A DNA stretch of 64,000 nucleotides from Zymoseptoria tritici IPO323. Taxonomy: Eukaryota > Ascomycota > Dothideomycetes > Mycosphaerellales > Mycosphaerellaceae. Below are positions 23,191 through 35,995 of the stretch, in pieces. Under the pieces are notes generated by a model, which saw only the letters and a program-made list of their open reading frames with translations, was not told the DNA's origin and did no database searches. The stretch lies in contig NC_018199.1 in the NCBI RefSeq assembly GCF_000219625.1, positions 1 to 64,000 of the forward strand. Direction: 5' to 3'. Positions within the stretch are counted from its first letter, which is position 1; each line of letters opens with the position of its first letter. The translations under genes were made by a program, and so were the position numbers.

Positions 23191-26100
23191 CTCGTGCACT
23201 CGGACGAAATTGGATGGGATGCGCGGCCTTCGTCGCAGCGTACGCCACCATCGCGCAAGAGGCGGCAGTTTCGTAAACATGATGGTCCGACAGCCGCCCA
23301 TAAACGACCAAAGCAAAGCCATCCGTAGGATATGTCCATTCGAGCAGAGCGAGCATCTTCGGGAGGAAGGGAAGTGACATACAAGTATATCAGGCCTGGT
23401 TGGCTTGAGATTGGATGTCACCGCAGAGTCCATACTTTGGCCTGGGTCGTGCATAGATGAACCTTGAGGTGTGAATGAGAGACGCAAAAGTACCAAGCTG
23501 GTTTCTATGTCTTGTTGGTCCAAGACACACGCTCGCAAGTGCCGCAGCTTTTGCTGGGAGCAATTTATATGCAGGTCCAAAAGACATACGATAGCATTCA
23601 CGAATCGAACAATGGCAGTCTTTGAGGGAAGGTAACCGAGGCATTGACCGAGGCATGTTCGCTGTGCTGTCTGTTTTGGATGTAAAGTCATTCCTGCGAC
23701 GAAGAAGTCGTGGAGACATTTGCTGCAGTTTAAAGACGTCTTAGGAGGCAAACGACCCGGAAGAGAGAGGCGTCCAGAGTAAACATACTAAGCTAACACT
23801 TGTCCCATGTTCTAGGACAAACGCTACCTGGCCGGGAGGGGAGCAGTCTCTTGGCAAAATTCGCATGCAGCATGGACGATGGTAGCATGCAGGAGAGATC
23901 CGGCTGCAGTGGTATAAATGTTGGTCCTATAGAGATGGCATTTGGGTGTGTCAGATCACAGAGCTTTCTACTACTCGACCAGGTTCGATCGTTATACTAT
24001 AACAGCATGTCTCTTCTACTCGATTCTAACTGGGCTACTCGATTTTCGTCAAGCCCGCCATGAGGTTCAAGGACGAAGAGAGTTCGCGATTCGCCGAGGA
24101 AGGCTAGGCTACCGACTCCGTTGAGGAGTGGTGCACATCCACGAAGGCTTTGGATACCAGACGGCGATGTCTTGCGTGTATGAGAGCCGTGCTTACTATT
24201 TGAGGGTGTGTCTGTCTGCTGTGGAGATTGGACTGATAGAATATCTCGCAGTGCAGATATACTCGGAGACAGACCAGGTAGTATAGCAAAAAGTTTGGCC
24301 AACATCGTCGACGAGAGCTGCTCCATGAAAGACCTCTTGCCATCGATTCAGAAAGCCATGAACCTAACAGACGAGCTGGTCGAGGGCGAACATCTGCGGG
24401 TGGCAGTTTCTGGAACGACCATACCGATGAACGAATGCGGGAGATGGACAATCAAACACCAACTCGGTTCCCATGATCATCTCGTTCGCCTCCAGGATAA
24501 GGCACTGGTATGCCTCTGCTACACTTGCAACGAACGCATAGCCGGCCAGCGCCATTGGATACGATTGAACCACACTCGTGCACCGAGCGAGGTGACAGGT
24601 ACGAGGCATGCCCGATGACCTTCCAGAGCCTTGGATGGATGCAGGAGTGCTGAACATCAGACAGCGCGACCAAGAACAGTGCGTGGACTGAAACCGTGTA
24701 AGGTGAAGTTTCGACATTCAACACCCCCATCTCTGCTTTATTCAGGAGCTGATCGGACCTGAGAGCGTGCTTAGCCGCCCCGTCGTCGTCAACGAGAAGA
24801 GCAAGAAAACAGGTCACGCTAGATTTGGGTCGGCTTATGGTGTCATTGGCATCGCTGCTTGGATCGGAGACACCATGCGAGGTACGATGCGTTGAAGTGA
24901 GGACCAGCGCCGGTGCATCCGTTGGTGTTGTCACCAAAGGCGTGGATCATCGCGCTCGGTGTTGGGATTATTGCCAGTGATGTCTCATGTGATGGTGCTC
25001 TCGCCGCTTTACCGGAGGTCCGTTCGAAGGTCACGGTGCCCTTCACGTTGGAGTCTCCGCGATGAATAGCGACGGCTTCGACCACTGTAGTGCTGCTTGG
25101 TTGCAGAAGAGCACACAACGCAGCATCTTAGGCTGGAGTGGAACTGGGGTGTTGTTGTTGTCGTTTTCAGCATGATCGAACTTCCGTCTTCGCGAACGCC
25201 TTGCGCGAACAAGGCCCCTCGACTAATTTTCAGCTTCGTATGTTCCAGAACCAGTTTAGTCTTTCCAAACCATTAAACCATGCTTGGTGTTCCACAGTGT
25301 AAAACGTTGGCCTCGTTTCCCCAGCATCCTTGTCGTGCTTATATCTCGCTGTACTAGGCTCACAGTCGACCGCGGCATATGCAGTCGGATCGTTTGCAGA
25401 GTTCTCTAGCTACTATAACTATAGTCATCAAAATCTCGGTCGTGGTCGTGGTTTGGCTTCTTCTCTTCGGACAGGATCTGCAACCAAAAATACAACAGCT
25501 CTCCCGCCAAACCGTTTCCTCTTTCTCCTTCTCCTCGCCTATCAGACTTGCACCTCCACCGCCAGAACGCACGCCGCAAAAAAAAAAAAAGAACTCGAGC
25601 GAGTTAATTAAGCCAGTCCAGCTAGTCATCCGAACTATCACACTGCCAACACTACCGTCCCACCCTCCGTACCTGGCGCGGCGCTGCCAAAAGATTCCAG
25701 CCCTTTCTATACTCCACCTTTCCTCTACGACCTGCTCCAACAACTCCTTGATCCGCATACCTCCCACGCCTGTATGCAAGGCGGAAGGCACGATTCCCCT
25801 CCCTCTCCTTCGTCATCAACGTTTCCCGCTTGACCTTTTGAACCCCGTCCTCCCGCCCCATTGTGCTTCCGCAATAGCGCCTGCACTTGCTCCTCTCCGT
25901 AAACCCCTGTTGTCGGACAACAACCTCAGGCTCATCGCCGTTATTACAATGTCAAAATCAAGTCTTCCTCCTGGAAAAACTCACTAACACATTGTGTACG
26001 AGCCCTCCACCAAGCCCACGCTGCGCTCGGCCGTTCTTGGGTGGAACGCTAGGAGGCCGTCCGGCAAAAGGGTGCTAGATGTGGTTTTTCGCGGATGAAA

Positions 26101-28019
26101 TTGTGACATGTGTATCGGATGATGAAAGCTGCTTGAATCGGTGGTGGCGTGGCGGAGGAGGGTGGTAAATTTTCCTGCTTGTATTAGCTCAGAGTGAGTT
26201 TGGAGGAAGGGGTACGATCGGGAAAAGGGTAGCGTAAGTTTGGAGAGAGGTCAACCAGTGAAACGTTGTGCAAGAAGGAACAGTCAGGAGAAAGTTTAGC
26301 GCGACTACTGGAGAAAGAATAGGGGCAACACGACGTAGCAGGATTCCAGCGCCGACGCCACGCCCAAATCCAGTCGTCGACCATGCAGAAATCCTGGAAT
26401 GTCCAGCCGCAAGTTAAACCGCATCAGCTAAGCCCGTTCTCTTTCCCGAAGATCGACGTTGGCAGCCTCTCTTAGCAGAGCTCTCGATCCGACACCAGCT
26501 ACAAAGCCATTCGAGGAAAGGCTCACGATTCGGCCAGCGTAGTCGACTTCTCCGCGAACGGCGACATCGGCTCCTTCGGCGGCGACTTCGCTAACGATCC
26601 CGCAGGCGACTCAATTCGCCCACGGCCAGCTGAGGTCACATCTGTTTCTGCGCCTTTGTCTTGCCTGAAGCATCATAGTCACGGTTGGGCTGCTCTCCTT
26701 TATGACCCAACTCGGCATCGGATATGCCCATACTCCGGAAGCGCCACCACCCTCTTCCTCCTTTCCGCAAGCTCGCAAAAATGCGGCATGCTTCACTGAC
26801 TTACGATCACTATCTTTATACACGCCAAGAAGTGAGGACTGAAGTTTCATTTCGCGATTCCGGTGGGTTACAAAGCGTCTGGGGTGTGATTGGTAGCAGT
26901 AGGGAGGATTCGGTGAGACGTTTGTGATAGTGGGTTAGGAGGAGAAGGAGGAACGAGGCGGGAGAGGCAGATTGAGAGGAGGATGAAGAAGATGTTAGCT
27001 GTAATTCCTGTACGGGAGGAATGCGAATATCCGATACGAGCTTGGTTCTCCTGCTCCATACCCGGTCGTGCGTCCGGTCCCGTGTTCCGGCGTCAAGTCA
27101 GGCGGCGATCCAAATCGGCCGCTATCAATCTCCTTGACTTCGTACGTTCTGAGGGTTGGAGATTCGTCCTTGAGTCCCATTTCGGACATTGTTCAAACCA
27201 ACCACACGCCTGTTCGCCGTTCCGGCCGCTTGAGCGATCGTCACCCTGACTCCCCAGATCGATCATCTCTATCGGAAGTTCAGCTGCGGTCTCTTCCATC
27301 CAAGCCTGGCAAACGTGTAGCCGGTTTTGATGATGTCTGGTCAAGAGATGATGTCTGGTTAAGCTCGGCGGATTCAACGGAACTGGACCTTAAATGGCAC
27401 AGACCCGTTTCGGGTGGGCTCGGAGGACGCCTGAAGACACGGTCTGTGCTCGATCGACGACCGAGGACCGAGGACATGTCAGAAATGCTACAAAGTCGTT
27501 CCGGACTGAGAGGATTCATCTTGTTTTGATTGAAGTGCCCTGGGCCAAGATGTTGTTGTCAGCATACAGGCGCCTGCACTTAGGCCGAAATTGGCCGAAA
27601 TTGGCCAAAGCTAGCCCACACTGAGACGCGTGAACAGATAATCTCCAGCGCTCCGACATGAGTGGTTCCGAAGACTTCATTGAGTCAATCGAGGATTGAC
27701 GACACTTTCTTACAACAGACAAAAGACAGCAGAATAGGTAGGGACGCCAGTGCGACGGCGCACAAGACCCACGGTGAGTCCGACGAAGTCCGCCCACAGC
27801 AACCGTTCTACAGACAGTCACACTCAAGGCGGTTCTGCGCAAATCGATTACGAACTCACTCAAGTCCGACAAGGACGAGTCGAACTCCAAGTTGACCACG
27901 GATCCACCGGCCGCGAACAGTACAGCAACGATATGACGCTGGACCTCAGGTTAACCGTTCCCTTCGACATGGTCAAGAGCGGAGTCGGCGCAGGCAGACA
28001 TTGACACAACGTCTCACAC
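23191..28019. other. Gene-poor stretch, includes duplication copy 2
   Basis: No intact gene recognised. Frames on both strands overlap and none shows a known motif. It contains the second copy of the 10.9-kb segment (25756-26035), a 13-A run at about 25577, and a small direct repeat GATGATGTCTGGT at about 27330. A plus frame at 27068-27529 (153 codons) is open but unremarkable. Confidence 0.4.
25756..26035 (+). repeat. Duplicated segment, copy 2 (partner at 10.9 kb)
   Basis: Collinear with 10905-11160 over the blocks listed there. In the plus frame it reads LPPHCASAIAPALAPLR against LRAHCDSATAPAFAPLR in copy 1. The flanks differ. Both copies lie in gene-poor DNA and neither forms an intact gene. 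Confidence 0.45.
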
Positions 28020-28330
28020 TTGACGGGCATCAAGGACAAGGATAACCTTCTGAAGCGCCTACAAGACTACCCGTACAAGTGGTTGAATGCTCTGGACAAC
28101 GCCGAGATCCGACACGAGAAGGAAACCGAGCGAATCGTTGTGGTATGCTGGAATGCCGCTGTGGAGGATGACGGTGCATGCAGGGAGCGGCTGGACAGTA
28201 AGGACATCTCGGCCGGCGTAAGGTATGTTGCGGACTTCTGTCAGAGCCATGGTGAAGAGGGAGGTGCCGAGGGCTATCGATTTCCCTTTGCTTCCGGAAT
28301 GGTGATTCTTGGCGGTACGTGCCATCCCGG
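28020..28330 (+). pseudogene. Short coding relic upstream of a minisatellite
   Basis: About 100 codons of protein-like frame (IKDKDNLLKRLQDYPYKWL near the start) that then runs into a minisatellite at 28335. The helical, Lys/Asp-rich composition and its position 600 bp before a gag relic make an association with that retroelement possible, but no motif proves it. Confidence 0.3.
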
Positions 28331-28334
28331 CATA

Positions 28335-28510
28335 CGGTGGATAAGGAGAGAAGAGAATGTCATTTGGGTATGGTGGGTGAGGAGAGAAGGGAATAAATTT
28401 CATTCGGCCATGGTGGGTGAGGACACGAGGGAATGTCACTCGGGCATAGTGAATAAGGATGAGAGAGACTCTTATTTAGCGATGAGGACGAGAGAATGTC
28501 ATTTGCGCAC
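28335..28510 (+). repeat. Minisatellite, ~38-bp units, about five copies
   Basis: Units of the type GGTGGGTGAGGAGAGAAGGG...ATGTCATT...GGGCAT start near 28335, 28374, 28412, 28449 and 28485, with increasing divergence to the right. Confidence 0.7.
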
Positions 28511-28618
28511 CTGGTAGATTGGAGGAGGTGTTCAAAGAGCGAAGGTGGTGCCTTTCTTGCGCTCAAGGTGCTTGGGTAGCTTGGGCTCACCTTCCGTACC
28601 GGTCAACAGGACGACGCT

Positions 28619-29745
28619 CGTATCGCCGTAGCCAGCGGACGAGCCGATCAATGCTGAGATCTCGACCATGCTCGCCGCCGAGGATGACTCCAACGACGAG
28701 TTCAACACCGAAATCGAGCAGACTAACCCGTTCGTGCGCCAGCACGTTCCGACACGAGTCCCACTCACGCAAAGATACTCCCTACGCCGAGAAGTTCGCG
28801 CGCAACATGCGCCAGTCCGAGAACACCGGACACACCCCGGCGGCTGTTCCGAGACGCACTCGAGTCACGTTTATTGAACCGGCACCGGCCGCGCAATCCC
28901 CTGTGGTGCTGTCATCCGCCGACGATTCCAGCGACGACAACTTTCGCGTGCGCCGCAGCCGCCGTCGACACAACCCTCACAAAGCGCCACCCAGGAAAGG
29001 CGAAGGACAATGACGAACTCCTGTTCCCGGAGTGGAAGATCAGAATGACGACATTTCTGAAGTGCGAGCGTCAAAGGACCACGTCTCACTGGTCGTGAAC
29101 AACGTTACTGGCACCGCGTACGATCGTCTCCTCCCCGACCTGAACATCTTCAACTCCGGCTCCGAGGTCTTCGCCCGATTCGTGGGGAGATCATTTCTGA
29201 CGACAGAAGAAAAAGAACGGGTTCTATGCTCTGCATCAAGGCGCAAAGGAGGATTTCAGCGACTTCATCGCGAAGTTCAATGCATACCTCCCGTACCTTA
29301 TCCTTTGATGAAGCCGAGAAACAGGAGAAATTGCAGGACAAGTTGAATGCCAACTGCACCGCTGACATCCGGGGCAAGCATCCCCAGTCGCTCAATGAGA
29401 TGCGCGATCATCTACGGGTTGTCGAATTGGACCACCTCGAACCGCCACCCTGCCGCAAACACTCAAGGCGGCGCCGGTGGAGGCAACCTCAGCAACAGTA
29501 TCGCTCGCGCAAACACCTGGGCCGCGTTAGGCAAGACCTTCGTGCCCATCTCCCAGGCTGATATCGAGAAGCGTGACCGTTGCTTTGCTTGCAACGGCAT
29601 TGGCCACCCACTACCTCCGAGCACTGCCCTTGAGCTCCTCATCGCATCAGCAAGTCGGTCGTTCCGAAGAAACCTGGAGCGTCGTAACGTCAGCTTGGTG
29701 CAGCAACAGGGATTTGTGTCGGAACTGCCGACGGGAAAAGGGTAG
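28619..29745 (+). mobile_element. LTR-retrotransposon gag relic, frameshifted
   Basis: Successive frames on the plus strand carry pieces of one capsid-type protein. These are an acidic N-terminal part, a piece reading LLFPEWKIRM near 29020, a piece reading YALHQGAKEDFSDFIAKFN near 29220-29280, KLNANCTADIRGKHPQSL near 29345, and a zinc knuckle beginning CFACNGIGH (C-x2-C-x4-H) at 29581-29607. The final Cys of a normal CCHC knuckle is not found in frame. At least three frame changes are needed, so the copy is dead. The gag fold and knuckle are typical of fungal retroelements; the superfamily is not certain because no polymerase follows on this strand. Confidence 0.6.
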
Positions 29746-30392
29746 CACGGCCCGAAAAGGCACCTCTTCTCCGGTGTCCTTATCCTGGCGCGGCGGAATT
29801 TTCGAGAGTCTCAGACTTCTGCTCCTCGAACTGCTGCTCCTCGAAAATTGTTAATACGAGGGAGAGTTCCTTTACGACCAGCAACAGCCAGGGGTCCTTC
29901 AACAAGCTGTCCCATGAAGAAGCTCTATCCCCAAAGTATTCGTATCTCCTACTTCCTTTCGACACGAAGATCCTATCCCAGACACGATACCAATCCGCCG
30001 GGAGTTCCTATACTAGTCGACGGCCACGCACATGGATTATGCCGGTCTTTGTCCCTCAGACGAGCAGGGCGGATCCTTGGGATCCGGAGCTTGTCGCTAT
30101 GCCTTGTATAATACCAGTATAGCTCGTTGCTTCATGTTCTTCCAACAGCGCAGATCTGTTGCGGTCTCAGGCAAAGGCTGTGATTTTGAAGGATGCTTCC
30201 CAAGTTACTGCCGCGTTGGTCATTCGAGCGCTGTCTTCGTATGAAGGGTCCAAGTCCCTGTCTGAGGGCCTGTCGACTGCTATGACATGATTCCACTTCT
30301 CCTCCTCCCTTTTCGTGCTTATTGTGATCCTGGTTCCTCGAATTGTGTTGCTGAAAGTCCAGTCTTTCTGTCGTCAGTCGATGACATGACTG
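29746..30392. other. Downstream flank of the gag relic
   Basis: Short plus-strand frames continue but no protease, integrase or reverse transcriptase motif could be recognised. CTCGAACTGCTGCTCCTCGA marks a short direct repeat near 29822-29845. Confidence 0.35.
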
Positions 30393-30773
30393 TCACAATA
30401 CTCCTTTTGGGATTTCCGCCGGTGATGTTATCGCGACTAGTGCTTCGAGCAGCTCTCGCCTCTCGAGTTGGTGGGCGAGTTCCATGGTCTTCAACTGTTC
30501 TAGGTGTGTACCCAGAATGATCTCCACTGGGGGCGTATCCAAGTCAATCTTTCATATGCGGCAAGCATACAGTAGTTGGCGGCATAGTCCCAGTCCGTAG
30601 TACGGTCGGCGAACTTGTAACTCTTCTTGTCAATGTGTAACATTCAGTAAGCTTGCATCCGTGCCTGGTGCGCTGCTCGCCATGCTTCTCGTTTGTTCGT
30701 GATTGTGCCTGGGCCTTTGGTGACGGCTGGTATAATGGTCCGAGATCATACTGTCTCCCTTGCCCTCGTCCAT
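30393..30773 (-). pseudogene. Minus-strand coding relic with two TGA stops
   Basis: Reading from ATG 30773 the frame is open for 126 codons except for two TGA codons, both changeable to TGG by one base. The C-terminal half is helical (EIILGTHLEQLKTMELAHQL). TGG to TGA is what RIP on the opposite strand would produce. A TAA stands just upstream of the ATG. The segment PPVEIILG recalls the tail of retroelement integrases, but this is too weak to assign. Confidence 0.35.
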
Positions 30774-33700
30774 CGCTTCTTATAGTCTTGATGCTTGCCG
30801 CGCCGACGGTGCGAAAGGCATAGTCCAGCTTGTGCTTTGGCGTGGCTTGGAGATTTTGATCTTTCTACCGCTGATGGCCCCGACAGCCTCCCTCAGGTTA
30901 TGCATCTTGTCCAAGACCTCACCGCATCATGTTATTGTCACGCATGAGGGTGTTCCTCCACTTCAGTGTTGACTGTGACTTTGGCAGACGCGGTATCGTG
31001 TCCTGGAAGGTCTACAGCATCCATTCTTTGCAGCAGTGCTGTTCGGCGGTTGTGATCCATTTGCTTCTTGTGACAGTCGTTGGCGTATGCTCTGCAGCAG
31101 AAGTGCTTGCAGGTAGTTCACTCAAGGCAGGTCGGACCCTGCGGCGGTGAACTTTGCTTCACGCTCTTGTTCGCAGCATCCTCTCCTTATGATCTCAGCG
31201 GTAGTAGTAGCCTCTGAGGCTCTTGTTGCAGCCGGGTCTCTGTTCCAGGGTCAAACCGTGCGGGCAATTACCGCTGGATTGGTCTCAATGTAACACGAGA
31301 GCACCTGAGCGGCGTCAATAGTGACGTCGTACTCGGCTCTTGCGGCGGGATGTTTCTGTGAACTTGCTGATGGGTCGCCGGTAGGACATAGCGCTTCCCC
31401 TTCCAGCAATGTCTTCCTGCGTGCGTACGCCTAATACCATACTAAACCCTTTCCAGACCGACGCAACCGACGTCGACTCTCACCACATGGGCTAGTCCAC
31501 TCCAGGCCGCATCGAATCCATTACTTCAAATCTTCGACTCCTTCGGCTCTCTCTCGGGATCCAAAGTCGTTGAAAGGATGCATCGATTTATAGACATCAC
31601 CTTCAGTCAGCACTTCTCGCAACCCTCCCAACCCAAGCTCCACAACCAAATTTGGAAGACTGCAAAACGACTTACCCGATACAGTCAGATGCGATGTCGC
31701 CGACAGCATTGTCCACCAGATGACGGTGCTCTGCACATGCACAAGGGGCATACATGGAACCGTTTCCCAGATCCCTCGATCCTACTCCTGAGGGTATGCT
31801 GGTCGCGCTGCTGTCGCTAGGCTGTTCTCCCTGTCAAAACGGTTCATTCCTGCCGCTTTAGTCATGCCAGCCTGACGGTAGGTTGAGTGACCAGCTTAGA
31901 CTGGAGTTCCGGAGTGCGCTCTGAATGGCGCTGGTCGGGGGAAGTCTCTACCGGTCACGACCTCGCATCTCAGTACCAGTTCTAGGTCAATCTCTTCCTA
32001 AACGCTGGAAATCTCAGCAGTACCAATTCCTCGTTGTATCTCCTCGCTGTCTCCCTTTCCTCGCCCTTTAGCTGCGTTCGCTCCGCCTCCACCGCTCGAA
32101 TGTTCCTCGTGATCACGCTGGGCGTTAGGTGCGCCGTCGGCTTCCACTCCATTGTGATATCCTATGGAGCATATGCCGGGGAAAGGCGAACGCTCGTGTT
32201 TCTCTTGGCCGCTCTCCCAGTAGCCTAACGGATCGCCTCTTACTAAGGACTCCCTACACCCGTCTTCACAAAACTAACGACCCGCACAAGTCGTTGCCTA
32301 TCCGAATATCCTTTTCGATGCAGCCCGAGTCGCATCTTCAACTTACTTGCAGTCCTTCAAGCCAGCATGTTGCTCGGAACCGTCTCTCACTGCGCTTTCG
32401 TTCGGCCGTGCCGCGCGTGGGGCTTGTTGCGAGCAGATCGGCGGGTTGTGATCCGTGGTGGGCTTGCGAAAGGATGGGTAGATGGCGATGAGTCTTGGAG
32501 TTGCTGTACTGTGGCGTTAGTGGGGAAGTTCGGTAGCTGATTGATCGAGAGACTAACAATAACACTGCCCTGGAATTTGAGAATGAGATCGAATGCTTGC
32601 AGATATCTGGGGACTAGGTGACCTCGTTTCTCCATAAACAATGTCATCTCCGATGCGCTTTGATCAGCAGACCGGCATGGTTGGAGCAGGTAAAGACGAG
32701 TCTGGTACGTGAGAGGGTGTGCGGTGTGCAAGTAGATTGGACTGTAATACTGTAAACTCCACGCGTCGTCACCACTGCTGATTGATTACGTTTCGGGTAG
32801 TCGACATGATCCTTAGGACGAAAGTCAGGGACTTCGGCCACGGAGATTGGCAAACCAAATTCTGCGAAGTCGCACCCTCGGCTACTCTTATATGGAGCAA
32901 GCCATCGACTGCCTTACCCTGGCGACAAAAAAACGGCGTCCAAAAGGAGAGGCCGGAGTACTGGTACAACCAGGGAACGTCCGGAAATCCTCACATCTTA
33001 TCCTATACGACTGAGCCTGCGGCTGCTACGTTTCGCTGTGCCGCTCCGATCAGCGACCTCAACGAGGGTGACGGTCTGATGCTAGGCGCTTCCGGGGCCT
33101 CTACACGTCACCCGTCTAATTTTGATTCCTGCGTTGCGAGGGAGGGGAAGTGCTCCAAGTCCAGCTTCTGCTACTGTGGCAGGAGGATGTCGTTGAACGC
33201 CGGTCAAAGGGAGGCCATGAGGTCGGCGACCAAGGGGAAACCGACAGTCATTAGATTCAAGATTCATGCATAACCGACCGAACCAAGTCTCCATATCCTT
33301 GGTCAATCCGTACAGATATCGTGAAAACAAATATCGTCAAAATGCGCCTTTGTGTGACCATCTCCTTAGCTTCAATCGATTGATCCACGTCGTCAACTCA
33401 GCAGATCTGCGAGCCATTCATTTACCCTTCTTGTCACTCCTTCTCGTGCGTAGTCTCTATGATGCAGTATTCACCGGCCTGCAAATCTCGTTTCGCAATG
33501 CCGCGCTCGTTCCGATCTTTCCAGTTCGCCATCGCTAGGTGACGAAGCGGCCCTTTGTCCCAATCTCTGAAGAAGTGGAATATATTTTGGCCAAGTCCGG
33601 CGCGTACGAGGTCGATAGCAACACGCCGCAGTAGTGAGCCGGATACTTTGCTCTCGTAGATGTACGGCATGAAGTGCATTGTCCTCGGCTTTATTAACTC

Positions 33701-34933
33701 CATCGTCGGCCTTATCATCGCGGTCGGCCTTCATCTTCATAGCTTGTTTCAGGGTGTGTGTTTACGACTCCGTGTAGTATTGCGCACAGTCGAAACACTG
33801 CTTCGGGAAGACCTCCCTATTCCACCGCGCGGAGCCGCTTAAGTATGCATTTTCTTTAAGTCCGCCTAGGAAGTGCGGCGACGAGAGGAGTGGAGTCGAG
33901 GGCTGGGGTGGCTCGGATATCCGCCGTTGCGATTGTGAAGGCTGGATGTGATAAGACAAAGCGGTATGTCCTGCTTTACATTAGCTCCGTCAAGCCAGAC
34001 CTAAAGTGCCATTAGCTAATTCTCGCTCGACCCGGAGGTTATACTCCACAACTAGCTTTGTGCTAATCGCTAGGAGATAGCTACGGTATCGATTGCCTCC
34101 GGCTTCACAGGACGGCTCTGCGGCAGCCTTTTTGCCCTCCTGAGCACACTTAGCATGAACATCGCTCACTGGCTGATCAAGATCGCGCAAGAAGCTGTAA
34201 TCGTGGCTAGACACGTCGTTCTTCAAAGCAAAGAGAAGAGTGCCGGTGCGGAATCTTTCAATATCCATGCGGCTGAGATGAACCATAGAGCGCGAGCTGA
34301 GATGCTTGGCCGCAGTGGCTCCAATGCGCAGATTTTCTAATGTAGCCTTGGACTGAGGTTGTCCTCATCGACCGTACCTTGGTAAATCTGCTGCTTCAAA
34401 AACAATCGTCTTGTCGAACCAGTGGTATGCAGCTGGGCCGCGAAGTTCGTCGGACTCCAGTCGGTATGAGATGATGTCTGGCTCAGTTACCCTTCGACGT
34501 CTTCCTAGGTTCTTCATTTTGACGATGCAGAGCCGGTGAGGGTATCGTGAATCGTGAAGGATGTTGTCGCTGAATTGGTGCTGCATACTGTTTTGAAGGG
34601 GAGCGACGACCACTGTTGCATAGTTTTGCTTGTAATGCTCGCAGTGGAGCTTGCTGGTACTGCGTGTCGGTCGATGGAGATGCTGCCTGTGGAAACGCTC
34701 TGGATGGAAATGCTCTCGGTGCAAATGCTGTCGATGGAGTGGCCCTCAAGCCTACGGTGATGCCCACGCAGATGCAGTAGAAGCCCTCGGATACATCCTC
34801 TCAACTGCCTGTCGCTGTAGGACGGAGAAACTTGTCGCACTGTGCAAGCACATGCATCGCACAATGCCTACTGGTACTGGAGGCTTCACCTCTCCTCTGC
34901 TCGATGCAACGCAGACCCTTATTCATTCGCCCT
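30774..34933. other. Gene-poor stretch
   Basis: No intact gene recognised. A minus-strand frame at 31521-31751 and plus frames at 32782-33273 look partly protein-like but match nothing I recognise. 34672-34742 is an imperfect tandem of about 18-20 bp (GGAAATGCTCTCGGTGCAAA type). Confidence 0.4.
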
Positions 34934-35995
34934 TCAAAAATTAGAATGGTCTTTGTCTGTCGTGGACATAATGCTCCAATTTGGCAGAAGAAATGGCTTT
35001 GGTCGATCGGGTTTCACAAAGGCCGGGTCGACGCAGTTCCATTTCCAAGGTGCCATCAACGCAAGACATAATGAGATTGGTTCTCCGGAGATCCACTCTT
35101 CATCAATAAGAAGATCGATAGCAGCATCTGGCGTCATAACTGCAAGCGGCCTGGGCCGTGCAGTGTCCAGCGTAACGTGTGCATAGGTCGACATCTTCCG
35201 CTTTTTCGATGCGACTAGCGAGTAGGTGTCTGGTGCAGGTACCTGCATCGTCGACATCAAGGGAGAATCTTGACGTATATACGGCAACCGTGTTAGCAGG
35301 ACCGTTGGTAGTGAAGGGCGAGGTGTAGGCCAAAAAGATATAGGTGGCGGATGCGTCGACGGAAGTGCCACCTTATCGTTCAGTCTTCGGGAACGAAGAA
35401 CTGTCATTCCGTCCGAGGGTCTTTTCAGGGTAGAGTCGCCATATGTGTTAGTGGGTTCGGGTTCCGGCGAGCTGTTCGAAATCTCCCGGTCCAATACAGC
35501 ACTGTTTGATTTGGGTAAGTCTTCCGAGGCAACAGATGAGGACCGATCAAAGGGAGATAACGGAGCAGGCCGTCTCATCTCCATCGCCACCTCGTCGACG
35601 CTGCAACTCGCCTCGCCGTCGATTCCGTGCTGGGCTTCGCCAACGTCTTCGTCCTGCACTTCTTCGCGGTCTTTGTCCTGCACTCCTTGCCGGTCTTTGT
35701 CCTGCTTTCTTTCCTAGCCTGTGTCCTATACTTCTTCACGCTCTTCGTTGTCGCTAGCAAGTCGTTTTCGCTTTCGACGGACGTTGGCTGTGGATAACGG
35801 TGCTGAAGGCGGATGGATTTCGAATTGCTCCAGAACACGAGTCCGGGCGGCGGCGACGTCTCGAGGCGCCAGGCGTTTCTTGCTCGCCTGTCTTTTCCGG
35901 TTGCCGTTTTTATCAACCACACACGGCTGGCTCTGACCGTGCGCAGACTCCAGGATGTGAGAGCAAGGACCTGAAACCAAGTGATCTCTCAGCAA
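34934..35995 (-). pseudogene. Long minus-strand reading frame with two TAG stops and tandem DKDREEVQ repeats
   Basis: A single minus-strand frame runs from 35995 to the stop at 34934. It is broken only by TAG at 35726-35728 and TAG at 35714-35716, giving about 353 codons. The N-terminal part is basic and Lys/Arg-rich. Around the stops the protein is a tandem of an 8-residue unit (QDKDREEV), from a 24-bp DNA repeat at about 35640-35740. The first TAG lies where neighbouring units have CAG (Gln), direct evidence that a C became T. The C-terminal 230 residues are non-repetitive, with a Pro-rich centre and a Trp-containing end. A possible 3' splice site (TTGGTTTCAG) sits just inside the upstream end at about 35974. 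Function unknown. Confidence 0.5.

Noticed and set aside
13073..25590. Poly-A runs at 13073 and 25577 as tails of retroposed copies
   Set aside because: No target-site duplication or coding body recognised beside them; simple homopolymers are more likely.
30393..30773. Retroelement integrase tail
   Set aside because: PPVEIILG is suggestive but nothing before it (HHCC finger or DDE residues) could be found.
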